26,365 nucleotides of DNA, taken from CADEED01 sp036274075. Its GTDB lineage: Bacteria; Pseudomonadota; Gammaproteobacteria; Steroidobacterales; Steroidobacteraceae. A model generated the notes under the pieces. That model was not told where the DNA came from. It ran no database searches and was given only the letters and a program-made list of their open reading frames with translations. Positions 1 to 7,383 of the stretch are shown one piece after another (the stretch's first letter is position 1; each line of letters opens with the position of its first letter). A program made the position numbers and the translations under genes. The stretch covers positions 1 through 26,365 of the forward strand of contig DASUGK010000081.1 of the NCBI GenBank assembly GCA_036274075.1, read 5' to 3'.

Positions 1-1079
1 ACCAGCGACGGCACCTTGATGCGCGCCGCGCAGTTCGCCGTGTCGAAGTACTGTGCGGTCTCGAGCACCTTGGGATCGTTCGCGTCCCAGAAGGGGTAAC
101 CCGTGCGGCGCCCGTGCGCCGTGCCATTGACGTCCGCGCCGGCGGGCACGTTGACCAGCATGGCGGTGACCTTCGGATGCAGGCCCGCCGTACACAGGCT
201 CTGCTGGCCACCCATGCTGGTGCCCATCACCACCAGCGTCTTGCCGTCCCAGTCCGGCCGGCGCGCGAGGTAGTCCACGGCGCGGATGTCCGCGAGGTAC
301 ATGTAGAGGAAATAGTTCTTGTCGCGATCGCGGGTTTCGATGGTGTTGTAGTTCTTGATCGCCTCGGGCAACGCGTCGTAATACTCCTTCGGCTGATCGG
401 GCATCACGTCGTGCGGCTCGATGTTGAACGCCAGCCAGCCCTCGGCGGCGCGATCCGTGACCCAGGCCTTCTGCAGCGGGTACGGCGGGCTGGCCCATTG
501 CAGGATCAGCAGCGCGGGATATTTCTTCTTGCCGGTCGGATCGGTGGGCTTGGCGATCTGGCCCCAGACGTGTTTGCCGTCGAGATGGTCCATGCGGACG
601 ATGGCGAAATCGACGCCGTCTTTCTCGCTGGGCTTGGGAGTGAGTTCGGGTCTCGCCGGCACCCTGCGCAGCGCGGCGATCTTCGCTTTCCAGAAAGCAT
701 CGAAATCGGCGGGCGCGGGTATCGACGGCTGGATCTTCTCCGGCGCGACCGCGGCGCCGAGCGCCTTGGGTTGCGCGTCGCGCGTGTTGTCGGTGATCTC
801 GACGTACACCATCCCTGGGGCGTCGAGCTCAGTTTCGATCCGGGTTGGCGTGCCCGGCTTGATGGTGCCGCTGGCGAGCTCCTTGAGATTGTTCTCGCGG
901 ATCACGTAGCGGGCGCCGGGTGAGGTCCACGGCAGCGTGACGTTCCAGCCGACGGTGTCACCCAGCGCGTAGATGCCGGAGGGCTTGTAGGGAACGTAGA
1001 ACGGCCCCGGCGTTTCGTCGGCGGGAACCACGCCACACGAGATCAGCGCCAGCAACAGCGCCGCACGAATCGATTTCAT
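1..1079 (-). CDS. Acetyl xylan esterase (CE7/AXE1-type) lipoprotein, 3' end missing
   Basis: This gene starts at 1079 and runs off the left edge, so about 359 residues are visible without a stop. Residues 1-15 form a signal peptide ending in LISC, a plausible lipobox that would place the protein in the envelope. An extra N-terminal segment of about 100 residues precedes an alpha/beta hydrolase domain. That domain carries the family opening ADFDAFWKAKI and the nucleophile elbow GTSMGGQQS, with Ser288 as likely nucleophile. CE7 enzymes remove acetyl groups from xylan, xylo-oligosaccharides or cephalosporin C. The Asp and His of the triad lie partly beyond the window. An AGAGGA ribosome site precedes the ATG. 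The start is 11 bases after the stop of the upstream oxidoreductase gene, so the two are probably co-transcribed. The family call is firm; the exact substrate is inferred. Confidence 0.85.
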   Translation of the reverse strand, partial: MKSIRAALLLALISCGVVPADETPGPFYVPYKPSGIYALGDTVGWNVTLPWTSPGARYVIRENNLKELASGTIKPGTPTRIETELDAPGMVYVEITDNTRDAQPKALGAAVAPEKIQPSIPAPADFDAFWKAKIAALRRVPARPELTPKPSEKDGVDFAIVRMDHLDGKHVWGQIAKPTDPTGKKKYPALLILQWASPPYPLQKAWVTDRAAEGWLAFNIEPHDVMPDQPKEYYDALPEAIKNYNTIETRDRDKNYFLYMYLADIRAVDYLARRPDWDGKTLVVMGTSMGGQQSLCTAGLHPKVTAMLVNVPAGADVNGTAHGRRTGYPFWDANDPKVLETAQYFDTANCAARIKVPSL

Positions 1080-1090
1080 GAAGATCCTCT

Positions 1091-2251
1091 TCAGGCGCCG
1101 ATGGGACGCGTTGCGATTTTCTGTGCCTGGAGCACCAGCTCGGCTGCGAGCAGGGCCTGCTCCTGGTTCTGAGCCACGTCGCTGCGCTCCACCACGTCAC
1201 GCACGAACTGCGGGCCGAAGGGCAGGGGCACCTTGTTGCAATCGATGTAACGCGCCTGCTTCTTGTCGACGATGAACAGGTGATTGCCACCCTTGGCGAC
1301 GGCCACGTTCGTGTACTTGCGCAGCTCGATGTAGCCGTCGGTGCCGAGGATGAACAGGCGGCCATCGCCCCAGGTGTCGAGCCCGTCCGGCGTGAACCAG
1401 TCGACGCGCACGTAACCGGTGCCGCCGTTGCCGGTCATGATCATGTCGCCGAAGTCTTCGAACTTCGGGTACTGCGGGAAATTGAAGTTGCCGGTCTGCG
1501 CCGCGACCACGTGCGCCTTCGTGCTGTTGGTGTAGTAGAGGAACTGATCCGCCTGGTGCGAGCCGATGTCGGTGAGGATGCCGCCGTAGCGCGCCTTGTC
1601 GAAGAACCAGTCCGGGCGGCTGGGAATGTTCATGCGATGCGGCGCCAGGTTCACCGTCTGCACCACCTTGCCGATGGCGCCTTGCCGGACGAGTTCACCG
1701 GCGTGCACCGCGGAGCGCACTTCGAGGCGTTCGGAATACATGATGGCGAACTTGCGCTTCGTGTCCTTGATGGCCTGGCGTACCTCGGCGAGTTGCTCGA
1801 GCGAGGTGATGGCCGGCTTGTCGCCGAGATAGTCCTTGCCGGCCTTCATGGCGCGGATGCCGAGCGGTGCACGCAGATCCGGGATGGGCGCGCCGAGGAT
1901 GAGCTGCACCGACTTGTCGCCGAGGATTTCGTCCTCGCTGCGCGCCAGCTTCACGTCGCCGAATTCCTCCCTGTACTGCGCGATCTGCGCCGGGTCCTGC
2001 GCGTGGAAGGAAACCAGGGTGCCGCCGCCGCGCTGGATGGCGCGCGTCATGCCGTAGATGTGCGCGTGGTCGAGGCCGATAGCGGAAAACCGGATCTTGT
2101 GCGTCGGAGCAATTTCAGCCTGCGAAGTATTGGCCGGATCCACGGTGCCCGCGCCCGAGACTCCCTGCGCGAATGCCGCGCCCGACATCCCTGAAATCAT
2201 TCCTGCAAGCCCGGCCGCCTGCAGGAAATCGCGCCGATTCGCTCCGCTCAT
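1091..2251 (-). CDS. Tat-exported Gfo/Idh/MocA-family oxidoreductase
   Basis: A 386-residue NAD(P)-dependent oxidoreductase of the Gfo/Idh/MocA type, which usually acts on sugars or sugar-like polyols. The N-terminus MSGANRRDFLQAAGL is a twin-arginine signal followed by a small-residue hydrophobic stretch, so export to the periplasm is likely. The Rossmann segment reads AIGLDHAHIYG, a poor match to the usual GxGxxG. The lysine motif is GDKP where the family usually has EKP. A second-domain segment, GGILTDIGSHQ, fits the family. I chose the ATG at 2251 because GGGGGTG lies just upstream and the Tat motif is then near the N-terminus. A GTG at 2278 would add nine residues. It lies directly upstream of the acetyl xylan esterase gene, suggesting a shared role in carbohydrate use. 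Substrate unknown. Confidence 0.85.
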   Translation of the reverse strand: MSGANRRDFLQAAGLAGMISGMSGAAFAQGVSGAGTVDPANTSQAEIAPTHKIRFSAIGLDHAHIYGMTRAIQRGGGTLVSFHAQDPAQIAQYREEFGDVKLARSEDEILGDKSVQLILGAPIPDLRAPLGIRAMKAGKDYLGDKPAITSLEQLAEVRQAIKDTKRKFAIMYSERLEVRSAVHAGELVRQGAIGKVVQTVNLAPHRMNIPSRPDWFFDKARYGGILTDIGSHQADQFLYYTNSTKAHVVAAQTGNFNFPQYPKFEDFGDMIMTGNGGTGYVRVDWFTPDGLDTWGDGRLFILGTDGYIELRKYTNVAVAKGGNHLFIVDKKQARYIDCNKVPLPFGPQFVRDVVERSDVAQNQEQALLAAELVLQAQKIATRPIGA

Positions 2252-2284
2252 CCCGACACCCCCGTCGTGTGAAGCCACAACCTT

Positions 2285-2323
2285 AATGGGGACATTCCTG
2301 ATTTGCTAGCAAAAGGGGACGGA
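2285..2323. repeat. Short REP-like intergenic sequence with palindrome
   Basis: The 95-base gap between the oxidoreductase start and the ABC permease stop holds AATGGGGACA, a perfect 12-base palindrome TTTGCTAGCAAA (2302-2313), then AAAGGGGACGGA. The repeated GGGGAC words resemble the GGGGTC/GACCCC hairpin at 7359-7379 and the GGGTCCCC at 19701-19708, so this may be a degraded dispersed element. It has no coding potential that I can see. Confidence 0.35.
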
Positions 2324-2346
2324 CTCGCCGGCGGCCTGCTCCCGAA

Positions 2347-3138
2347 TCAGCCCTTCCTCGACAGGCGCCAGACCGTCACGCCCGCGAACAACACGGTGTA
2401 GCCGAGCATCGACGCGATGGCCATGCTCAGCGGCTCGAATTGCATCTTGGCCACACCGGCCATGTGCATGGCGAACTGCTCGACATGGAACTGCGGCCAG
2501 ATCGGCGTCTGCCAGTACATGGACTTGGGCAGCGGGAAGAACATGCCCGACAGGTAACACCCCGGTAGATAGACCAGGTTGGCGAAGCCGGGGGCGGCCG
2601 AGCCACTGGCCAGCGCGCCGATCATGAGGCCCATCGCGGTGAATGGAATCGTGCCCACCATCAGCGCGACACTCATGGCCGCCGCCTGCGCGGGCGCCAG
2701 CGCGAGCTTGCCGGTGAGCAGCGCCAGCGTGAGGATGGGTGCATACGCGAGCAACGCCAGCACGAGACCCGCGACGATCTTCGCCACCACCCAGGCGGCG
2801 GGCGGCGCGGGCTGCGCACGTTTGAGGCGCAGCAGTCCCATGTCGCGTTCCAGCGCGAGCGTCACGCCGATGCCGAACATCGCAGGCATGGTCACCGACA
2901 TGATCGAGAAGGCCGCGAACAGGAAGACGCCGAGGCCCGGGTCCTTGTCGATGGCTTCGCCGGCGATCAGCAGCGCGAACAGCGCGTACAGCGCGCAGGG
3001 CAGCAGCAACACCGGGATCGCGACGGCCGGGTTGCGTACCATGCGCATCAGCTCGTACTGCGTCTCGGTGAAGTAGGCGCCGAGCGCGATGCCGCGCGGC
3101 GCAGTGACGTCGAGTCTCTTCAGGGCGAGCGTGTTCAT
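2347..3138 (-). CDS. ABC-2 type transporter permease
   Basis: A 263-residue integral membrane protein with about six hydrophobic segments. It has a cytoplasmic N-terminus, a first segment near residues 38-60, and a run of segments after residue 70. The stretch ALERDMGLLRLKRAQP after the second segment is typical of ABC-2 permeases, where a short amphipathic region contacts the ATPase. The late segment LPGCYLSGMFFPL also fits the family. The start codon overlaps the stop of the acyltransferase-ATPase fusion by four bases (ATGA), implying translational coupling. That makes the fused ATPase its most likely energy-supplying partner. The protein has no ATPase of its own. Substrate unknown; a lipid, glycan or peptide is likely from the family. 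Confidence 0.85.
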   Translation of the reverse strand: MNTLALKRLDVTAPRGIALGAYFTETQYELMRMVRNPAVAIPVLLLPCALYALFALLIAGEAIDKDPGLGVFLFAAFSIMSVTMPAMFGIGVTLALERDMGLLRLKRAQPAPPAAWVVAKIVAGLVLALLAYAPILTLALLTGKLALAPAQAAAMSVALMVGTIPFTAMGLMIGALASGSAAPGFANLVYLPGCYLSGMFFPLPKSMYWQTPIWPQFHVEQFAMHMAGVAKMQFEPLSMAIASMLGYTVLFAGVTVWRLSRKG

Positions 3139-5237
3139 GCGGCCTCCTTGGTCAGTTCATTGAATGCTTCGTTGAGCCCGGCCTGGCGCACCTCGAGGCG
3201 CCCGAGCCCGTCGTCGGCGGCGAGCAGCCGGCGCACCACGGCTTCGGCGTCGGTGGCCGTGATCTGCAGGCGATCGTGCACGCGCTGCGCGTCCACGACG
3301 CCGGGCCAGCCGCACACTTCGTGGGGCGTCAGCCGCGTCTCGCAACTGATCTGCCGGCGCGCAACCAGCGCGCGCATGTCGTCGACGGTGCCGCTGGCGA
3401 TCACGCGGCCCCGGGTGACCACCGTGATCCGGTGAGCCAGCGCCTCCGCTTCCTCGAGATAGTGGGTAGTCAGCACCACCGAGCAGCCGTCGTCGAGCAG
3501 GCGGCGCACGCTGGCCCACAACGCCTCGCGCGCCTGCACGTCGAGTCCGACGGTGGGCTCGTCGAGGAACAACACCTGCGGCCGGCCGCAGATGGCGACG
3601 GCGAATTGCGCCTGGCGCTTCTGACCGCCGGAGAGCTTGCCGTAAGCGCGATCGGCGAGGTGCTCGATGCCGGCGCGCTTCAGCGCCTCGTCGACGCCCA
3701 TGGGGGCGTCGTAGTAGCTGGCCGCGAGCCTCACGAGTTCGCGCACCTTGAGTTCCTTCGGCAGGTCGACGTCCTGCATCATCACGCCGAGACCGCGGCG
3801 GCGTTCCAGGTCCTGTGGCGAACCGCCTAACAACCTGACTTCGCCCGCGTCGGCCTCGATGAGTCCCAGCCACAGCGAAATGGCCGTGGACTTGCCGGCC
3901 CCATTGGGACCGAGGACCGCGAGCAGCTCGCCGCGGCGCAGCTCGACGTCAATGCCGGCGAGCGCGGTATTCGCTCCGTATTTCTTGACGACGCCGCGCA
4001 GCTCGGCGACGGCCTTGTCATCCCGCGGCGCCTGCGCTCTCGTCACGGCCAGCTCGCCTGGAACCGCCCCCGGCTTGCGCGGATACTTGCGGCCGTTGAG
4101 CAGCTTGCCGATGAACGTGGGGCGCACCAGGTAGTGGTAGCTCAGGAACAGCACGGCGAAGCTCGCCGCCAGGATGAACGGGTACTTCACGCTCCAGTGC
4201 AGCGGCCAGTGGCCCACCCATACCTGGAAGGCCGCGACCACCGGCAGGTGCGCGAGGTAGATCCAGTACGAGGCGTCCGCGATGTAGCGTCGCACCGCGC
4301 TGAAGTTGGAGAGGAAGCGCAGCGCCGCGCCGGTGAGACCGAGCGCCCAGCCCCACACCGCGACGCCGAACAGGCAGGCGAAGGTATTTTTCGTGAAGCC
4401 CGGGGTGGCCATCGGCGTCGCATGCAGCGTGTGCAGCAGCCAGGCGGTGGCCGCGGTTGCGATCACGAGGTGCACGGTCCAGCGCCTTTCGATCGCCGCC
4501 AGCGCACCGCTCGAACGCTGCACCAGCCAGCCGAACGCGAAGGCGGTGGCGAATCCGACCATGGCAGGCAGGTTCGGGATCAGCGACATGTCGGGTGTCG
4601 GGATGCCCTGGAAGTAGAACCACATCGGCAGGGCCGCCAGCGCCGCGGCAAGCGGAATTCCCAGTGTGAATACCGCGATCAGCGAACCGACCGAGACCGA
4701 TACGGCGCGATCGACGAGCGAACGCAACTTCTGCGCGGGATCGAGGCGGACGACGATGGCGCGAACGGCGATCACCGCCACGTAGAGCAGCAGCAGTAGA
4801 TAGAGGAACCACAGGTGCGTGAGCGGGAAGAAGTCGTCGGGCATCGGCGGCGGCGCGGGCGGCGGGCCACCCAGCAACTTCGCCAGGCCCTTGCCCCAGA
4901 CGAACGCAATCGCGGGGAACAGCACGATCCAGCCGGCGACCAGCGGAATGGCGATGCGCGTGCCGCGGTTCTTCCAGAAACCGCGCGCGCCGAGCTTGTG
5001 ATACAGCATGCGGCCGAAGAAGCCGGCGATGAAGAAGAACAGCGACATGCGGAAGATGTGCGTGACGAACGCCGCGTCGCCCAGGAACTGGCTCGGCGAG
5101 TTGTCGACCATGGCCCAGATCCCGGGCGGCCACCCGGGCATGAAGGAAAGCGCGGCGTGGAAGGCCACGCCGATCAGCAGTGCGAATCCGCGCACGGCGT
5201 CCAGTGCGTGCAGGCGTTGTGAGTCGGTGGTGTTCAT
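3135..5237 (-). CDS. Acyltransferase-3 membrane domain fused to an ABC transporter ATPase
   Basis: An uninterrupted 700-residue frame joins two normally separate proteins. Residues 1-385 are an acyltransferase family 3 (OpgC-like) domain. It opens with RLHALDAVRGFALL, has a conserved His near 27 and about ten hydrophobic segments, and ends at VRPTFIGKLL. After a 25-residue linker, residues 410-625 form an ABC ATPase. It has Walker A GPNGAGKST (443-451), Q-loop Gln488, signature LSGGQ (535-539), Walker B VLFLDEP (555-561) and switch His592. A DrrA-like C-terminal tail of about 75 residues follows. The acyltransferase would move acyl groups onto an envelope glycan or lipid, and the ATPase would drive the permease encoded four bases into its 3' end. 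It is gene four of the GntR-led operon, 27 bases after the previous permease. Both domains look intact. Confidence 0.9.
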   Translation of the reverse strand: MNTTDSQRLHALDAVRGFALLIGVAFHAALSFMPGWPPGIWAMVDNSPSQFLGDAAFVTHIFRMSLFFFIAGFFGRMLYHKLGARGFWKNRGTRIAIPLVAGWIVLFPAIAFVWGKGLAKLLGGPPPAPPPMPDDFFPLTHLWFLYLLLLLYVAVIAVRAIVVRLDPAQKLRSLVDRAVSVSVGSLIAVFTLGIPLAAALAALPMWFYFQGIPTPDMSLIPNLPAMVGFATAFAFGWLVQRSSGALAAIERRWTVHLVIATAATAWLLHTLHATPMATPGFTKNTFACLFGVAVWGWALGLTGAALRFLSNFSAVRRYIADASYWIYLAHLPVVAAFQVWVGHWPLHWSVKYPFILAASFAVLFLSYHYLVRPTFIGKLLNGRKYPRKPGAVPGELAVTRAQAPRDDKAVAELRGVVKKYGANTALAGIDVELRRGELLAVLGPNGAGKSTAISLWLGLIEADAGEVRLLGGSPQDLERRRGLGVMMQDVDLPKELKVRELVRLAASYYDAPMGVDEALKRAGIEHLADRAYGKLSGGQKRQAQFAVAICGRPQVLFLDEPTVGLDVQAREALWASVRRLLDDGCSVVLTTHYLEEAEALAHRITVVTRGRVIASGTVDDMRALVARRQISCETRLTPHEVCGWPGVVDAQRVHDRLQITATDAEAVVRRLLAADDGLGRLEVRQAGLNEAFNELTKEAA

Positions 5238-5264
5238 GGGGGTTATTCCGTTGAAGTTGTTGGA

Positions 5265-5936
5265 TCAGGTGAAGTCGCGGCGTCGTGCGGCGACGAAGAA
5301 GGGCAGGCTGCTCAAGACGAGGAAGACCGCGAGCTCGACGGCGAGCACCGTCCAGAACGCGGAGTTCCACGCAGCGGCCGGGTCATGGAGATGGGTCCGG
5401 ATGCCGTCGATGGCCATGACGCCGAACATGAAGAGCGTGATGACCGTGTTGTGGACGATGATGACCATGGTCATCAGCCCTTCGGAATTCGCGTGCAGCG
5501 CGCTGCACACGACGAACGTGTAGTTCGCCAGCATGAAGGCGCACAGCAGCACCGTGACGGGCAGGAGTCCGTCGGGCAGATGCGCCTGCAAGAGGATGAG
5601 CCCGATGGCCGCCGCGCTCAGCAGGAACCAGGGCAGGATGAAGCACGCGAGCAGCGCGGCGACCTTGATGCGCACGTAGTCACCGTGCGCCACGGGCAGG
5701 CTCAGCACCCAGTGCATCACGCGCTCCTTGCGCTCGGTTGCGATGCCGAACATCGCGATCACGGCGCCGAAGGCGACGATGGTGGTGAGCCACACCAGGA
5801 ATCCGACGTTGAAGTTCATGTTGCCGCCGCGCGCGACTAGGGCGAGGCCCGCCAGCCCGGCGATCATGCTGATGCCGATCAACCAGCGGTGCATGTAGAA
5901 CTCCCGCGCGATGAGCTTGCGTGTCAGGGGATTCAT
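5265..5936 (-). CDS. ABC-2 type permease-like membrane protein
   Basis: A 223-residue protein with six clear hydrophobic segments, at about residues 18-36, 46-66, 88-113, 122-143, 150-170 and 190-212. The loop IATERKERVMHWVLSLPV between segments two and three is the sort of coupling region seen in ABC-2 permeases (ERxxxxxxWxxSLPV). Its ATG overlaps the stop of the upstream ATPase gene by four bases, so the two are probably made together as one transporter. The fusion protein gene follows after 27 bases. The protein is shorter than many ABC-2 permeases, and its substrate cannot be read from the sequence. Confidence 0.8.
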   Translation of the reverse strand: MNPLTRKLIAREFYMHRWLIGISMIAGLAGLALVARGGNMNFNVGFLVWLTTIVAFGAVIAMFGIATERKERVMHWVLSLPVAHGDYVRIKVAALLACFILPWFLLSAAAIGLILLQAHLPDGLLPVTVLLCAFMLANYTFVVCSALHANSEGLMTMVIIVHNTVITLFMFGVMAIDGIRTHLHDPAAAWNSAFWTVLAVELAVFLVLSSLPFFVAARRRDFT

Positions 5937-6823
5937 TGGCCGCGTGCCTCCCGGTGGTGCATGACATTCGCGACGAAGATCTCCTCGAGGCTCATGCGAT
6001 GCACTTCGCGCACCGTGCCGCCTAGCCGGGCGAGGAGGTCGCCGGAGAACTGGTTCGTGGTCAGGGTGACGAACTGGCCATCCGTCACGCGGTCCACGAC
6101 GTGCGGGACTTCCGGCAGCGCGGTGCCGGGCGGCACCTGGAGCTGGATGCGGCGCCAGCGTTCGAGGAAGTCTTCTTTGTCGCGGCTGTCGATCAACTGG
6201 CCGCGATCGATGAACGCGATGCGGTCGGAGATGCGCTCGACGTCGAGCGTGTTGTGCGAGGAGAAGAGGATCGAGCGGTCCTCGTCGCGCAGCACGTCGG
6301 TGAATTCGTTGAGCACCTCGTGCCTGGCGACGGGATCGAAATTCGAGGTCGGCTCGTCGAGCACCAGCAGCTTCGGCCGGCGCGCGAGCGCGAGCATCAG
6401 CACCGCCTTCATCTGCTCGCCGCTCGACAGGCCTTTGACGGTCTGTTCGGCGCGCAGGTTGAACCGTTTCAGGAGCGTGGCCGCGTAGGCCTCGTCCCAG
6501 CCCGGGTAGATCGAAGCGATGAAACGCAGGTGCCAGGCGAGGGTGGCGTTCTGGAACAGGCGCATCTCGCTGGAGACATAGCCGATGTCTCGCTTGGCGA
6601 TGGCCTGCGCCTCGGGCATGCGGTGGCCGAGCACGCGGATCTCGCCGGCGTCGGGCGTCAGCAATCCGAGCGCCAGGCGGATGGTGGTGCTCTTGCCGGC
6701 GCCGTTCGGTCCGACGAACCCCAGGATCTGCCCCGGCTCGAGGTCGAGCGAGAGATCGTCCAGCGTGAAGAAGTGGAAGGCCTTCCGGACACCCCTGAAT
6801 TCGATGGGGTTGGACGTGCTCAT
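5933..6823 (-). CDS. ABC transporter ATP-binding protein (YtrB-like)
   Basis: A 296-residue ABC ATPase. Walker A is GPNGAGKST (38-46), Walker B is LLVLDEP (152-158) and the switch histidine is His190 in FSSHN. The signature motif is LSSGE (132-136) in place of LSGGQ. The Q-loop region reads YVSSE, with no obvious glutamine. Such divergence is common in ATPases of the YtrB/EcsA/bacitracin type, so the protein may still be active. The C-terminal 75 residues form a tail domain ending in SLEEIFVANV, as in DrrA-type ATPases. It lies between the GntR regulator and the first permease, overlapping each by four bases. It is the likely ATPase partner of the 5265-5936 permease. Confidence 0.9.
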   Translation of the reverse strand: MSTSNPIEFRGVRKAFHFFTLDDLSLDLEPGQILGFVGPNGAGKSTTIRLALGLLTPDAGEIRVLGHRMPEAQAIAKRDIGYVSSEMRLFQNATLAWHLRFIASIYPGWDEAYAATLLKRFNLRAEQTVKGLSSGEQMKAVLMLALARRPKLLVLDEPTSNFDPVARHEVLNEFTDVLRDEDRSILFSSHNTLDVERISDRIAFIDRGQLIDSRDKEDFLERWRRIQLQVPPGTALPEVPHVVDRVTDGQFVTLTTNQFSGDLLARLGGTVREVHRMSLEEIFVANVMHHREARGQ

Positions 6824-7209
6824 TTCTGGGTCTCCAGGTTGCGATGCGCGCGGCTCAGGCGCGCCGCGAGGTCTTCTTCGGTGAGCCCGAGCTGGCGGCC
6901 GATGTGCGCGGCCTCGGCCAGGTGTTCATCGAGCTTGGCTTCCTTGAGCTCGCCGGCCAGGCCGTTGACGTCGGCCACGAAGGAGCCCTTGCCGTGCCGG
7001 GTCACGATCACGCCCTCGTTTTCGAGGTCGAGGTAGGCCCGCTTGATGGTGATGACGCTGACCTTGAGGGCAGCTGCAAGTGCCCGAATTGACGGGAGTT
7101 CTTTGCCCGCCGGCCAGTCGCCCGCGGCAATGCGCGCCCGGATCTGCTCCATGATCTGGAGGTACATCGGGCGGGCGTCGGTCTGGGAAATGTTTATGCC
7201 GCTGTACAT
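6820..7209 (-). CDS. GntR-family regulator, YtrA subfamily
   Basis: A 129-residue repressor-type protein. The winged-helix DNA-binding domain occupies the first 75 or so residues: PMYLQIMEQIRARIAAG, then LPSIRALAAALKVSVITIKRAYLDL, ending in the wing GVIVTRHGKGSFVA. Only about 45 further residues follow, mostly helical and predicted to dimerise. This short C-terminus defines the YtrA subgroup, which has no large ligand-binding domain. Such regulators typically repress the ABC operons they head; Bacillus subtilis YtrA is an example. The stop overlaps the ATPase start by four bases. I chose the ATG at 7209. An ATG at 7227 would add six residues but would place codons over the 7211-7224 palindrome. 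No strong ribosome site precedes either start. Confidence 0.88.
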   Translation of the reverse strand: MYSGINISQTDARPMYLQIMEQIRARIAAGDWPAGKELPSIRALAAALKVSVITIKRAYLDLENEGVIVTRHGKGSFVADVNGLAGELKEAKLDEHLAEAAHIGRQLGLTEEDLAARLSRAHRNLETQK

Positions 7210-7210
7210 A

Positions 7211-7224
7211 CTGTGTATACACAG
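7211..7224. promoter_or_regulatory. Perfect palindrome, probable GntR operator
   Basis: CTGTGTATACACAG is a perfect 14-base palindrome directly before the chosen GntR start, with partial symmetry further out (bases 7205-7230). It contains TATACA on the minus strand, and TATATG lies just upstream; either could be a -10 box. YtrA-type regulators commonly bind inverted repeats in their own promoters, so autoregulation of the whole operon is the natural reading. Binding is inferred. Confidence 0.6.
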
Positions 7225-7247
7225 CATATACTCTGTTCACGGCAGAT

Positions 7248-7271
7248 GGGAAGGGGGTCCAGCCCCCTCCC
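7248..7271. other. GC-rich hairpin upstream of the GntR gene
   Basis: GGGAAGGGGG pairs with CCCCCTCCC around a five-base loop, with one bulged A. Seven A bases follow at 7275-7281 on the plus strand, which is the wrong side for a terminator of either neighbour. Its function is unclear. It could end in the 5' region of the GntR transcript or be part of a repeat cluster. Confidence 0.4.
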
Positions 7272-7293
7272 GCGAAAAAAAGTCCGGCCCAAA

Positions 7294-7324
7294 CTAACTA
7301 CCCTGCGCGAAGCCGGGTAGTTAG
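7294..7324. terminator. Ten-base-pair hairpin between convergent transcription zones
   Basis: CTAACTACCC (7294-7303) and GGGTAGTTAG (7315-7324) are perfect inverted copies around an 11-base loop. There is no T-run on either side, so this is not a canonical intrinsic terminator. Its place downstream of the O-demethylase gene and upstream of the GntR gene would suit transcript ending or stabilisation. Confidence 0.45.
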
Positions 7325-7358
7325 CGTGCTGCCCTCATCTCCGGCACCTTGTCCCGGC

Positions 7359-7379
7359 AAATGGGGTCTGACCCCATTT
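7359..7379. terminator. REP-like GGGGTC/GACCCC hairpin after the O-demethylase gene
   Basis: AAATGGGGTC (7359-7368) and GACCCCATTT (7370-7379) are perfect inverted copies around one T. The symmetry extends to GC...GC with one bulge. It lies four bases beyond the O-demethylase stop. On the minus strand the stem ends in ATTT, so it could act as a weak intrinsic terminator. The word resembles short repeats often found dispersed in proteobacterial genomes. Confidence 0.55.
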
Positions 7380-7383
7380 TGCG

